In this document: piece by piece, positions 8,424-17,082 of the stretch | How positions within the stretch are numbered: position 1 is the stretch's first letter | How the letters are laid out: the number at the start of each line of letters is the position of its first letter | Source: Psychrobacter vallis | GTDB taxonomy: Bacteria; Pseudomonadota; Gammaproteobacteria; Pseudomonadales; Moraxellaceae | DNA: 64,000 nucleotides | Assembly: GCF_904846715.1 (NCBI RefSeq) | Contig: NZ_CAJHBU010000001.1 | Coordinates: forward strand, 248,001 to 312,000 | Direction: 5' to 3' | Translations under genes and position numbers: made by a program | Notes under the pieces: generated by a model | What the model was told of the DNA's origin: nothing | The model's database searches: none | What the model saw: only the letters and a program-made list of their open reading frames with translations

Positions 8424-10121
8424 ATGGAAAAAATACCTATGGACCAACCTGCGCAAATAAAGTTAACCGCCCCAACGCTTAGTGTTACTGATTTTAATCT
8501 GCCATCACTACATTTGTTGCATGATGAAATCATAGTGACCCTAAAAGACACTGAGATTCATCTGAGCGAGTTCAATGATGATAACAGTCAAGCACCTTTA
8601 TTATTAGACTCTATTATCGTATTAAAGCAGCTGTCTCGTATCTTTAAGCTGATTGCTTTGGTCGGTGCCGAGGTTTTATGTAACGCTATCGTTCATAGTC
8701 TCCAGCGCCTTTATGATAATGGTGATAATAACGATACCAAATTAATCATGGACTTATCAGAAGCTATCATGACGCTGGATCGCTATGTCGAGTTTGTCTT
8801 ATTGACTGAGTCGGTCGAGCCAACCTTATTATTACCTGTTATTAACAAGCTAAATGCGCATGGACAAGAGACGCCCATCACCGCAGAGTATTTTTCTACC
8901 TTTGGCAGTAGTAGTGTCATCATTGCCAATCCTGAAAAAAACTTCGAACCACTCACGTCGCTCAATCTTGATAGTGATCTATTGACCTATGCTTATCGTA
9001 GTGGTCTTGGTGTTGCTCTGCTTCATCGAGATGGTCACATCAGCCCAGATGATCAGCAAAAACTTAATGCCATGAGTGCCGCCTGTGCTTTGATAGCGGC
9101 AAATAACAGCAGCTTATTTTGGCAGGCGGCCAATGCGGCTGTCACCGATATTGCGACTGTCCTACCGCTGAATCTTAGCCAAAAACACACTCTCATCTAT
9201 TTAGAGCAGCAGTTCCAAAGCTACTTACCCGTGATGGATAAGCGTTTTGCAGATTTGGTCAGTTTTGCGTGCCAGCGTGACAACGAAGAAGCACAAAAAC
9301 TGCGGGAACAATACGCAAGTAATCATTTAGAAAGTCCGCAAATTGAACAAATGAAGCGTTTCTTGTTCGGCCCTAATCGTGCGCTTACCGATACATTGCA
9401 CACCATTATTCAGACCCAAATTAACGCGATAAAAGAGCACGTAGACAGCTACGCGCGTGGTGATTCACTCAATCCTATTAACATGCAGACGACACAAATT
9501 ATTGAAGAGCTCACTGTCTTAAGCTCGGCAATGCGCTTACTGGGTTTGGTACATGCTGCCAACAGCCTTATCACAGCAGCAGATGCTGTCAAACGTTGGA
9601 CTGCGCCATCGCCTGAGGATTTTGATCATTTGTTACTGGCATTAATGCAAGCAGAAAATGCCACCATCGCTATGGCAGAAATGCACACACCTGGGGCGAT
9701 TTACTTGCCATTGAATAACCCTCATATCTCATTACATCAGCTCAATACTGCCAATGACACTTTGATACAAGAAAGTCGTACCGCCATTGCCAGTGCCGAG
9801 CAAGCGATCAACGACTATTTGGCTGAGCCAGAGCGAGATATGCTCAACATTCAAAATATACCTGAGATGATGCGCCAAGTGGCAGGAGCGGTGCGTTTCT
9901 TGCAGCTGCCAACACCAGCCAGCATGCTGAGTCAATTAGCCCACTATATTGAACAGCAAATCAAAAACGGTCGACGTATAGAAGATGATACGCTTGCCTG
10001 TATTGCAGATGTCATTATGGCTGTCGACTATCATCTAGATGGTTTTGAGAACAATCGTCCTGTTAGCAAGCAAGCACTTGATATTGGTCAGCAGAGCCTG
10101 AGCCATCTCCTCGCTGCCTAA
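8424..10121 (+). CDS. fimL: FimL-like protein (PilL/ChpA N-terminal-domain homologue)
   Basis: This 565-residue protein has the size and pattern of Pseudomonas FimL (about 557 residues), a degenerate relative of the N-terminal region of the ChpA/PilL histidine kinase that supports type IV pilus assembly and cAMP signalling at the pole. Supporting segments are an N-terminal Hpt-like helical bundle (LHLLHDEIIVTLKDTEIHLSEF, LLLDSIIVLKQLSRIFKLI) followed by DRYVEF..., EPTLLLPVINKLN. There is no kinase, CheW or receiver domain. The next gene is nudC, the same neighbour as in Pseudomonas as I recall it, which strengthens the call. A second Met at 8439 could be the start. A hairpin terminator follows. 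Assignment to FimL rests on remembered similarity, not a search. Confidence 0.75.
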   Translation: MEKIPMDQPAQIKLTAPTLSVTDFNLPSLHLLHDEIIVTLKDTEIHLSEFNDDNSQAPLLLDSIIVLKQLSRIFKLIALVGAEVLCNAIVHSLQRLYDNGDNNDTKLIMDLSEAIMTLDRYVEFVLLTESVEPTLLLPVINKLNAHGQETPITAEYFSTFGSSSVIIANPEKNFEPLTSLNLDSDLLTYAYRSGLGVALLHRDGHISPDDQQKLNAMSAACALIAANNSSLFWQAANAAVTDIATVLPLNLSQKHTLIYLEQQFQSYLPVMDKRFADLVSFACQRDNEEAQKLREQYASNHLESPQIEQMKRFLFGPNRALTDTLHTIIQTQINAIKEHVDSYARGDSLNPINMQTTQIIEELTVLSSAMRLLGLVHAANSLITAADAVKRWTAPSPEDFDHLLLALMQAENATIAMAEMHTPGAIYLPLNNPHISLHQLNTANDTLIQESRTAIASAEQAINDYLAEPERDMLNIQNIPEMMRQVAGAVRFLQLPTPASMLSQLAHYIEQQIKNGRRIEDDTLACIADVIMAVDYHLDGFENNRPVSKQALDIGQQSLSHLLAA

Positions 10122-10214
10122 TCAGGATGCTGCTTTACCACTATGGCGCTAACGTTATTTTTGTGGTCAGCTCTTTGCTGCTATCGTTGTTAGTTTACTT
10201 ATCTCACCTTTCAG

Positions 10215-10249
10215 CAAGTTTGTATGTTACGCACTACAAACTTGTTTTT
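10215..10249 (+). terminator. Rho-independent terminator after fimL
   Basis: A perfect 10-bp stem, CAAGTTTGTA / TACAAACTTG, with a 10-base loop is followed by TTTTT. It lies 20 bp before the nudC start, so nudC probably depends on read-through or on a promoter overlapping this region. Confidence 0.75.
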
Positions 10250-10269
10250 GATGTTTTGGAATTTTATAT

Positions 10270-11208
10270 ATGACTCATGCTTTTGTATTTAGTGATGACA
10301 CCCTACTATGCCGTCAAATGCCTGACGGCTGGTGGCCATTACAGGTTCAATTGCCCGAGTCCAGTTCAACCTCAGACGATAGCACCTGCCAGCAAGCTTA
10401 TCAGATTGGTCATGTAACGCTACTCGAAAGCCTAGCGCCCAGTCATTGGCTATCTGACAGCTTACCAGACGTTGCCCATGACCTTACCGATAATAATGGC
10501 TTTACGGCTCAAGCTACCAGTGCTATGACCTATGATTACGCAATCGTTCATGACGTGATCCTGCCTATTATCGCTGAGACCAGCGGTAATGCCTTTGTTC
10601 CTTATCGACAACTTATCCCTCAGCTGCCTGCCGCACTGTCTACTCAAATTAGCCAAGCCATACAGTTATTGCGTTGGCAGGCAGATACGCAGTTTTGTAG
10701 TCGCTGTGCCGCGCCTGCCGTCCATGCCGAAACAGATGAGCGTGCCATGGTCTGTCCAGTATGCCGATTGCGGCAATACCCTCGTGTCCAGCCTTGCGTC
10801 ATTACTGCTGTCACCCGCCCCAATCCGCAAACAGGAGAGATGCAAATTTTATTGGCACATCATCATCGTTACGGGGAGCAAAAACTGCCATTAATGTATG
10901 GTTTGATTGCCGGTTTCGTCGAAGTGGGTGAAAGCTTAGAACACGCGGTCGTGCGTGAGGTAGCAGAAGAAGTGAATATCAGTCTTAAAGATATCCGCTA
11001 TGTAAGCAGTCAACCGTGGCCTTTTCCTTCGAATTTAATGCTTGGCTTTCGAGCGTCTTACGCCAGCGGTGATATCATTATTCAAGAAGATGAGCTGTCG
11101 CACGCTGACTTTTTTGACCTCTCAAACCTGCCCAAAATACCACCAAAAGGCAGTATCGCTCGAGAGTTAATCGATCAGATTGCCAAAGAGCAAGGCGTTT
11201 TATTGTGA
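10270..11208 (+). CDS. nudC: NADH pyrophosphatase / NAD-capped RNA hydrolase NudC
   Basis: This 312-residue Nudix hydrolase cleaves NAD(H) to NMN(H) and AMP and removes NAD caps from RNA. It has the NudC-specific layout: an N-terminal domain, a four-Cys zinc ribbon at about residues 140-165 (CSRCA ... MVCPVC), and then the Nudix box GFVEVGESLEHAVVREVAEE. The NudC signature SQPWPFPSNLMLGF follows and separates this group from other Nudix enzymes. The box has Asn where the usual Gly follows the EE pair (EEVNI), a tolerated change. At 312 residues it is longer than the E. coli enzyme (about 257) because of a longer N-terminal domain. The order fimL-nudC matches Pseudomonas. Confidence 0.93.
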   Translation: MTHAFVFSDDTLLCRQMPDGWWPLQVQLPESSSTSDDSTCQQAYQIGHVTLLESLAPSHWLSDSLPDVAHDLTDNNGFTAQATSAMTYDYAIVHDVILPIIAETSGNAFVPYRQLIPQLPAALSTQISQAIQLLRWQADTQFCSRCAAPAVHAETDERAMVCPVCRLRQYPRVQPCVITAVTRPNPQTGEMQILLAHHHRYGEQKLPLMYGLIAGFVEVGESLEHAVVREVAEEVNISLKDIRYVSSQPWPFPSNLMLGFRASYASGDIIIQEDELSHADFFDLSNLPKIPPKGSIARELIDQIAKEQGVLL

Positions 11209-11258
11209 AATCGACATGCCCTAATATCAAAACATATTAGCGCCTAATGCGGCTCATC

Positions 11259-12188
11259 TTAGACATTACGTACCGTCAAACGCTGCTGCTGCCATTTCAC
11301 TAATTTGGGTATCAATAAGCCAGCAATTACAATAACCATGCCTAACAACTGCAAAGCCGTTAGTTGCTGACCGTAAGCAAAGGCTGTGATCGCGGCAAAC
11401 ACTGGCACAAAATTAAAAAACAAAGAGGCATTGGCAGCGCCCAATTGCTTAACGCCAGAAATCCAAAGTAGATAGCCGCCCACAGTCCCAAAGATGCCAA
11501 TAAATATCAAGTCACCAAAGACACTGCGGCTGATAGCCAAGCTCTCCTGTAGTGGATGCACTTCTGCACTAAACAGTAGCATAATCGAGATTACTCCAAG
11601 ACCTGATAGCATACCGACCAAGGTATAAGGAATCATCGGCATCCATCGACTGATTCCTTGGGTTAAATGGGTATACAGACTCCAGCACAGCATCCCTAAA
11701 AAAATCATCTGATCGCCGTGGTTGAACTTAAATCCCAGCAGTTTTGCAAATGCGCCATCAGTCAGTACCAGCAGCACCCCAGAGAGACAAACGACCAGAC
11801 TAAAAAGCGCGCCCCTCGTAGGAAGTGTCCGCTGCGCCACAGAGCCAATCAAAGAAGTCACCAACGGACTGAGCGCCATAATCAACGCACCATTGTTGGC
11901 ATTGGTCTGTGCCAAGCCCGTAAACAAACCCAAGTTTAAACCGCCGACACCGATAATGGACACTCCAATAGCCCACGCCCATTGTCTTTGTGTGAGATTT
12001 GGCATTGGCATATGTTTGTATTTTGCATAGAGATACAGACACACGGCGGCAATGCTAAAACGCCACACGACCAAGGTTAAGGCATGGACTTCCCCTAGGG
12101 CATGTTTGCCAACGGGGAAACTTGCGCCCCAAAAAAACGTGCATAATAGCAAACACAGTACTGCATTGGTATTTGCTGAACGGCCCAT
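11259..12188 (-). CDS. EamA/DMT-family permease
   Basis: This 309-residue inner-membrane protein has ten predicted helices in two EamA repeats, the drug/metabolite transporter layout (RhaT/YdcZ-like exporters of amino acids or other metabolites). The first repeat starts with CLLLCTFFWGASFPVGKHAL and the second with a GDQMIFLGMLCWSLYTHL region. The start at 12188 is fixed by an excellent ribosome binding site (TTGGAGGCAAT before the ATG); an upstream extension to 12254 in the same frame is unlikely. It is convergent with nudC. Substrate is unknown. Confidence 0.85.
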   Translation of the reverse strand: MGRSANTNAVLCLLLCTFFWGASFPVGKHALGEVHALTLVVWRFSIAAVCLYLYAKYKHMPMPNLTQRQWAWAIGVSIIGVGGLNLGLFTGLAQTNANNGALIMALSPLVTSLIGSVAQRTLPTRGALFSLVVCLSGVLLVLTDGAFAKLLGFKFNHGDQMIFLGMLCWSLYTHLTQGISRWMPMIPYTLVGMLSGLGVISIMLLFSAEVHPLQESLAISRSVFGDLIFIGIFGTVGGYLLWISGVKQLGAANASLFFNFVPVFAAITAFAYGQQLTALQLLGMVIVIAGLLIPKLVKWQQQRLTVRNV

Positions 12189-12525
12189 ATTGCCTCCAAA
12201 AAACTTGCGAAAAGATGAGCACCAGTATATATAACTTGAATACAATATGAGCAAATAAGGCGTGTGGGTCTGGGATTTAGTTCCAATGTTGATGCGCAGC
12301 CCTTAATCGCATCAGACGATTTGCCATAGCAACTGCCTTATAATGGTTGTGCCTTTTTTATTTAGGATTCACTATAAATGTGTTAACCTTTCGCAGCACA
12401 AGGGCACTCATCATGGTTAGGTTTTTATCATTGAACGTATAACATCGATAAATAAACCTATGATATGCCTATAAAATACCCAATAAATAGTTAATTGTCT
12501 GTCTTATTATTGACAGATATAAGCA
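12189..12525. other. Gene-free divergent promoter region
   Basis: These ~340 bp lie between the leftward EamA gene and the rightward rnfB-nth pair. A small inverted repeat (TCTGTC at 12498 and GACAGA at 12512) lies just before the rnfB start codon and could affect its translation. No other structure was recognised. Confidence 0.4.
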
Positions 12526-13416
12526 ATGACCGATATTAAGGCCTGTAGTACCATGTCCCAGACCGACCACCACGTCCAAGCAGCGTCAAGTATTGAGCAA
12601 ACACGCTTAGTTAATCTGCCTATATTGTTCGATACCTTACATATCGAGACACTGCCTGCTGATATACAAGCAAAAATCTCACGTATCGATGCTTGCCTAC
12701 CGCAAACACAGTGCGGTCTTTGCGAGCATCCAGATGGCTGTTTGCCGTACGCCGCTGCTATTGTGCTAGATAGTGAGCCCTATAATAAGTGCGTCCCTGG
12801 TGGTCAACCAGTCACTGACGCTATCGCTCAGATTATTGAACCAAACACTAATAAAATTATACTTAAGGCGGCACCGTCACAGTGGTCAACAGATATCAGC
12901 TCTGGACGACCGACAGAAGTACGCGCTATTATCCGCGAAGATGACTGTATCGGCTGTACCAAATGTATTCCTGCTTGTCCAGTCGATGCCATCGTCGGCA
13001 CTGGCAAACACATGCATACTATTTTCACTGACCTCTGTACTGGCTGTGAACTGTGCATCGCCCCCTGCCCAGTTGATTGCATCGATTTGGTTACGATAGA
13101 GCGTGAGCTTTCTGTATCTGAACGTAGCACTGAGCAAGAAGATTTAAGACAGCGCTATCACACGCATTTAAGACGTGTAACCGAGCAGCTTGCTGATAGC
13201 AGTAACAGTAGACCTGTGGTCAGCATGGTAGAGGCAAAACTGAATAATGCTGCCAGCCAATCTCTCACTATCAGTGAAGCTCAGGCAAAGAACACTATTG
13301 CGGCGGCCAAGCTGCGTACCAAAATTAAAAAACTAGAGAAGCAGTTAAGCGTTCGTGCCAACGAGCAAAAGCAAGCCGAGCTTGACGCACTACAGGCCGA
13401 GCTTTTACAGTTATAG
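12526..13416 (+). CDS. rnfB: Orphan RnfB-type iron-sulfur protein
   Basis: This 296-residue protein resembles the RnfB/RsxB subunit of the Rnf/Rsx electron-transfer complex. Residues about 45-95 form the Fe-S-binding segment (LPQTQCGLCEHPDGCLPYA), then come two ferredoxin-type 4Fe-4S motifs (CIGCTKCIPACPVDA and CTGCELCIAPCPVDC, about 143-185). The rest is a Glu/Gln/Lys-rich coiled-coil tail. Unlike RnfB of complete complexes it has no N-terminal membrane helix and no rnfACDGE neighbours, so it is probably soluble. The first cluster motif has one extra residue (Cys-X2-Cys-X5-Cys). It lies 32 bp upstream of nth, the gene that also ends rnf operons, so the pair may be a relic of that operon. Its partner is unknown. 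Confidence 0.8.
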   Translation: MTDIKACSTMSQTDHHVQAASSIEQTRLVNLPILFDTLHIETLPADIQAKISRIDACLPQTQCGLCEHPDGCLPYAAAIVLDSEPYNKCVPGGQPVTDAIAQIIEPNTNKIILKAAPSQWSTDISSGRPTEVRAIIREDDCIGCTKCIPACPVDAIVGTGKHMHTIFTDLCTGCELCIAPCPVDCIDLVTIERELSVSERSTEQEDLRQRYHTHLRRVTEQLADSSNSRPVVSMVEAKLNNAASQSLTISEAQAKNTIAAAKLRTKIKKLEKQLSVRANEQKQAELDALQAELLQL

Positions 13417-13448
13417 TCATCAATATCCAAAATAATAGTAAAAATACC

Positions 13449-14144
13449 ATGAGCAAAACTGTCAAACACAAAACAGCCGACACGCCGCCCTCCAGAAGAA
13501 TGCCCAATCGTGATGTGCGGCCATTCTTTGAGAAGTTGGCGGAGACGATTAAAGAGCCTGTCACTGAACTCAATTACGCCAGTAATTTTGAGTTATTGAT
13601 CGCCGTCATATTGTCTGCCCAAGCGACGGATGTGAGTGTCAATATTGCCACCCAGCAATTGTATCCAGTGGCAAATACGCCTGAGGCAATATTGGCATTG
13701 GGTGAAGACGGCCTAAAGTCTTATATCAAAAACATTGGCTTATACAATGCCAAAGCCAAAAACGTCATCAAAACCTGCCGCGATTTGATCGAAAAATTTG
13801 ACAGCACTGTCCCTGACAATCGCAAAGACTTAGAGTCGCTGGCGGGCGTTGGCCGAAAAACCGCCAATGTGGTGTTAAATACCGCCTTTGGTCAACCCAC
13901 CATGGCGGTCGACACCCATATCTTCCGCGTGGGCAATCGCACAGGGCTCGCCACTGGCAAAAACGTATTAATCGTCGAAAATAAGCTGGTCGAACGTATC
14001 CCAGAAGACTACATCGTTGATGCCCATCATTATCTTATTTTGCACGGACGCTATACTTGTCAAGCTCGCACACCCAAGTGCGGTGCTTGCCCCGTTTATG
14101 ACGAATGTATGTTTAAGGACAAAGCCAAGTTCTTGGAGCTATAG
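13449..14144 (+). CDS. nth: Endonuclease III
   Basis: This 231-residue DNA glycosylase/AP lyase removes oxidised pyrimidines in base excision repair. The helix-hairpin-helix LAGVGRKTANVVL contains the catalytic Lys, and the GPD motif region has AVDTHIFRV with the catalytic Asp. The C-terminal 4Fe-4S cluster ligands are present (CQARTPKCGACPVYDEC, Cys-X6-Cys-X2-Cys-X5-Cys). There is a ~20-residue basic N-terminal extension compared with the 211-residue E. coli enzyme. It is in an apparent operon with the preceding rnfB-like gene. Confidence 0.96.
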   Translation: MSKTVKHKTADTPPSRRMPNRDVRPFFEKLAETIKEPVTELNYASNFELLIAVILSAQATDVSVNIATQQLYPVANTPEAILALGEDGLKSYIKNIGLYNAKAKNVIKTCRDLIEKFDSTVPDNRKDLESLAGVGRKTANVVLNTAFGQPTMAVDTHIFRVGNRTGLATGKNVLIVENKLVERIPEDYIVDAHHYLILHGRYTCQARTPKCGACPVYDECMFKDKAKFLEL

Positions 14145-14747
14145 TTTTTAGCATTATAATCAGCCAAGAGTCGTAACCCGATAATCAATCTAAGCAAGCG
14201 TTCATCAAACATTGATGTTTGACAATAGCAAATGCTTTGTTGAGCATTTCTTGTAGTAAAGCCAGTACTGCTCACTAGAGTTTTATAGCGTTTCGAGGTA
14301 GAATAACCCTATTTTATATCTAGACATTGTGACAATTACCATGACTACAATAAGGTAATGGGCATAGTGATGACGGTATTTCCGGATTCATTTTGGCTTA
14401 ACGCTCTATAATCTAAGCTAATCAGTGAAGTTGATAGTCACCTATTGCGTGGCTAATTACTAGATGCCCTCTTAGCCTAATGTGTCATGATGAAAAGCAG
14501 GCTTCAGATTTATACGATTGCCCAAAATCTGAGTAGCAAGAAAAACGACTGTCAGCACTAGCAATATATTTAGTAGGCTGCGTGATTTTGACATGGCAAA
14601 TGACATTTTTCAGATGGGTATTATTACCAAAATTTCGCAACACCCGTTATCTGCCGCGTGAATAATTGCACGGCCAACATTAATCCAAGCAGCGCTCAAA
14701 CGTTATGCTTTTTCCTATCCTTATCGATTCAATTAAGCGATCCCATT
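14145..14747. other. 600-bp gene-free region upstream of metK
   Basis: There is no coding signal here. This is unusually long for this window and presumably holds the metK promoter and leader. I looked for a SAM riboswitch fold and for MetJ boxes (AGACGTCT repeats) and saw neither. A frame open from 14658 joins metK but has no family similarity and no start signal. Confidence 0.5.
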
Positions 14748-15914
14748 ATGCGTGAATACAATTTATTTACCTCAGAATCTGTGAGCGAAGGCCATCCTGA
14801 TAAAATGGCTGACCAAATATCAGACGCCATACTTGATGCCATCTTACGTGAAGACCTACATGCGCGCGTGGCGTGTGAGACCTTGGTTAAAACAGGTGCA
14901 GTGGTCTTGGCTGGTGAAATTACCACCACAGCCAATATCGACTTTGAGCGTATTGTGCGTGATACAGTAAACGGCATTGGCTATCACCATTCAGACTTAG
15001 GCTTTGATGGCGAGACTTGTGCGGTGATTAATATGCTGGGCAAGCAATCTCCTGAGATTGCTCAAGGGGTCGATCGCAGTGATCCTGAAGAACAAGGTGC
15101 AGGCGACCAAGGCCTCATGTTCGGCTATGCCAGTAATGAAACTGAAGTGTTAATGCCCGCCCCTATCGAATTCGCTCATCGCTTGATGGAGCGTCAGTCT
15201 GAGTTACGTCGTGGAGGAGAGCTGCCTTGGTTACGTCCAGATGCAAAGGCGCAAGTGACACTAAAATATGATGGCAATAAACCAGTGGCGATTGACGCCG
15301 TTGTATTGTCTACTCAGCATGATCCCAGTATCTCGCAAAGCGATTTACAAGAAGCCATCATGGAATCTATCATCAAACAAGTACTGCCAGCGGATCTATT
15401 ACATGCGGGCACTCGCTATCACATCAATCCAACAGGTAAGTTCGTCATCGGCGGTCCTGTTGGGGATGCAGGATTGACTGGTCGTAAAATCATCGTTGAT
15501 ACTTACGGCGGTATGGCGCGTCACGGTGGCGGCGCATTCAGTGGTAAAGATCCTTCAAAAGTGGATCGTAGTGCTGCTTATGCTGTCCGTTATGTCGCTA
15601 AGAATATCGTAGCAGCAGGACTGGCTGAGCGCTGTGAAATACAGGTCAGCTATGCTATTGGGGTCGCTGAACCAACCTCTATCTCAGTCAATACTTTCGG
15701 GACGAATAAAATCAGCAATGATGAGATTATCCGCCTGATTCGCACCCATTTTGATCTGCGTCCTTATGGCATCACTCGTATGCTCAACTTGCTGCAACCA
15801 ATGTATCAGCAAACCGCTACTTTTGGCCATTTTGGGCGTATAGGGTCAGAAACTGCCTTTACGTGGGAAAAAACAGACAAAGCTGAGATCTTAAAAGCAG
15901 ATGCTGGTTTATAA
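14748..15914 (+). CDS. metK: S-adenosylmethionine synthetase
   Basis: This 388-residue enzyme makes S-adenosylmethionine from methionine and ATP. Signatures are [16 protein letters not shown] at the N-terminus, [12 protein letters not shown] and the Gly-rich [19 protein letters not shown]. The start at 14748 gives the normal N-terminus ([19 protein letters not shown]); E. coli MetK has 384 residues. The ribosome binding site is weak. It is followed at 72 bp by the DUF3144 gene, likely on the same transcript, and the unit ends at the terminator at 16378-16412. Confidence 0.97.
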   Translation: MREYNLFTSESVSEGHPDKMADQISDAILDAILREDLHARVACETLVKTGAVVLAGEITTTANIDFERIVRDTVNGIGYHHSDLGFDGETCAVINMLGKQSPEIAQGVDRSDPEEQGAGDQGLMFGYASNETEVLMPAPIEFAHRLMERQSELRRGGELPWLRPDAKAQVTLKYDGNKPVAIDAVVLSTQHDPSISQSDLQEAIMESIIKQVLPADLLHAGTRYHINPTGKFVIGGPVGDAGLTGRKIIVDTYGGMARHGGGAFSGKDPSKVDRSAAYAVRYVAKNIVAAGLAERCEIQVSYAIGVAEPTSISVNTFGTNKISNDEIIRLIRTHFDLRPYGITRMLNLLQPMYQQTATFGHFGRIGSETAFTWEKTDKAEILKADAGL

Positions 15915-15986
15915 GAGACATACTTTTAGATTTTTACAAATCCTCTTTATACATAGAAAATTACTGACACTTATTAGGAGTCGCTT

Positions 15987-16343
15987 ATGTCTCAAGACAA
16001 TATTCAAGACAACAATGTTGATACAAGCATTGAGATTACCCCTGAAATGCAGGCATTTTATCAACGTGCTGATGCCATCATTGGTATCGCAAACAGTCAG
16101 TTAGGTTCTGACGCCCATTCAGGACAAGTAGGGGCTTCTTTATTGTATGCCGCCGCTCGTTATAGCGCATCAGTTGCTTCTATTGGTTTTATCAAAGGCG
16201 ACGATTTTGCCAAAGAAAAAGACGATATCGTTGAGTTTTATGTCAAACAATATCGTCAAATGCTGAGTGATAACTTAACTGATTATGCGCAAAATTTTGA
16301 TAAGTATGTAGACCTAAATCAAGAAGGTAAAAATGCTGAATAA
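15987..16343 (+). CDS. DUF3144 family protein
   Basis: This 118-residue soluble protein belongs to DUF3144, a small family of unknown function found mainly in Moraxellaceae and relatives. The conserved core runs from TPEMQAFYQRADAIIGIAN through GQVGASLLYAAARYSA to DDIVEFYVKQYRQMLSDNL. The start is backed by TTAGGAGTC upstream. It is probably co-transcribed with metK. No catalytic motif is visible. Confidence 0.8.
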   Translation: MSQDNIQDNNVDTSIEITPEMQAFYQRADAIIGIANSQLGSDAHSGQVGASLLYAAARYSASVASIGFIKGDDFAKEKDDIVEFYVKQYRQMLSDNLTDYAQNFDKYVDLNQEGKNAE

Positions 16344-16377
16344 TAGCTATTTTTAACTTATAAAAAAATGATACTGT

Positions 16378-16412
16378 AAAACCCAAGTTTTAATATGAGA
16401 CTTGGGTTTTTT
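16378..16412 (+). terminator. Rho-independent terminator of metK-DUF3144
   Basis: AAAACCCAAGT / ACTTGGGTTTTTT pair across an 11-base loop, followed by TTTTTT. Confidence 0.9.
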
Positions 16413-16560
16413 GTTGACTGCGATTCAATGGGTAGATGACTGCCTACGAATAGTCTACTATGAGCTTTAGACCACTTGATGACTGACAGAGTTGAAAAGG
16501 GTTGAAACCACTGGTCGATAATGGGAATTTATCGGATTGTATCTATAAGGAGATATTATT

Positions 16561-16929
16561 ATGCACAACGCTTTAATCAAATCATGGCTTTTTTTACTCA
16601 AACACTCATTGTTTAAACCATTTTTATTAGGACTACCATTAACCATGGCCTTGGCAAGCTGTAGTAGTATGGTCAATGTTCCCACTCCAGACACCACGCC
16701 TATTCAAACAGAACATGCCACCGCTACTAAAAATCAAAAAACGGATGCGGGTATTTTTACCCAATGTGCTCCTAGTAGCTCAGAAAAAACCATGTGTACC
16801 ATGCAATATGATCCTGTCTGCGTCAAAGTCAAAACGCCAACAGGATTAAGTACCCAAACGGTAGGCAATGCCTGTTCCGCTTGTAATGTCACCGGAGCAG
16901 TCAGCTATACAAAAGGCGAATGCCAGTAA
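16561..16929 (+). CDS. Kazal-like domain lipoprotein
   Basis: This 122-residue predicted lipoprotein has signal core FLLGLPLTMALASC with the lipidated Cys in LASC. Its C-terminal half carries a Kazal-type pattern: CTMQYDPVCVKV, then NACSACN and a final KGEC, the spacing seen in small bacterial Kazal-type protease-inhibitor domains ('YDPVCG..TYGNACxA'). Six Cys are available for disulfides. The role could be inhibition of serine proteases at the cell surface, but the residue in the inhibitory loop is atypical (VCVKVKTPTG instead of VCG..G), so inhibitory function is unproven. A strong ribosome binding site (AAGGAGATATT) precedes the start. Confidence 0.7.
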   Translation: MHNALIKSWLFLLKHSLFKPFLLGLPLTMALASCSSMVNVPTPDTTPIQTEHATATKNQKTDAGIFTQCAPSSSEKTMCTMQYDPVCVKVKTPTGLSTQTVGNACSACNVTGAVSYTKGECQ

Positions 16930-17000
16930 TACTATGTTGGTAACATAGATAAACAAGTATCAATACTACATCTATCTAATAGAGTCAATGAAAGCGTCAT

Positions 17001-17038
17001 AAAAAATCCTAAGATGTCTCTGCATCTTAGGATTTTTT
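17001..17038 (+). terminator. Bidirectional rho-independent terminator
   Basis: A perfect 16-bp inverted repeat, AAAAAATCCTAAGATG / CATCTTAGGATTTTTT, with a 6-base loop lies between the convergent Kazal lipoprotein and BCCT transporter genes. Confidence 0.93.
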
Positions 17039-17082
17039 GTTTTCATTTTTTATTCATCATCTTGCATGTAGACGCAGGATGC

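Noticed and set aside
14145..14747. Possible SAM riboswitch or MetJ operator upstream of metK
   Set aside because: No AGACGTCT-type boxes and no recognisable conserved riboswitch core. The long leader remains unexplained but unsupported as either.
14658..14747. Extended metK start at 14658
   Set aside because: The extra 30 residues match nothing in the family, and the normal MetK N-terminus begins at 14748.
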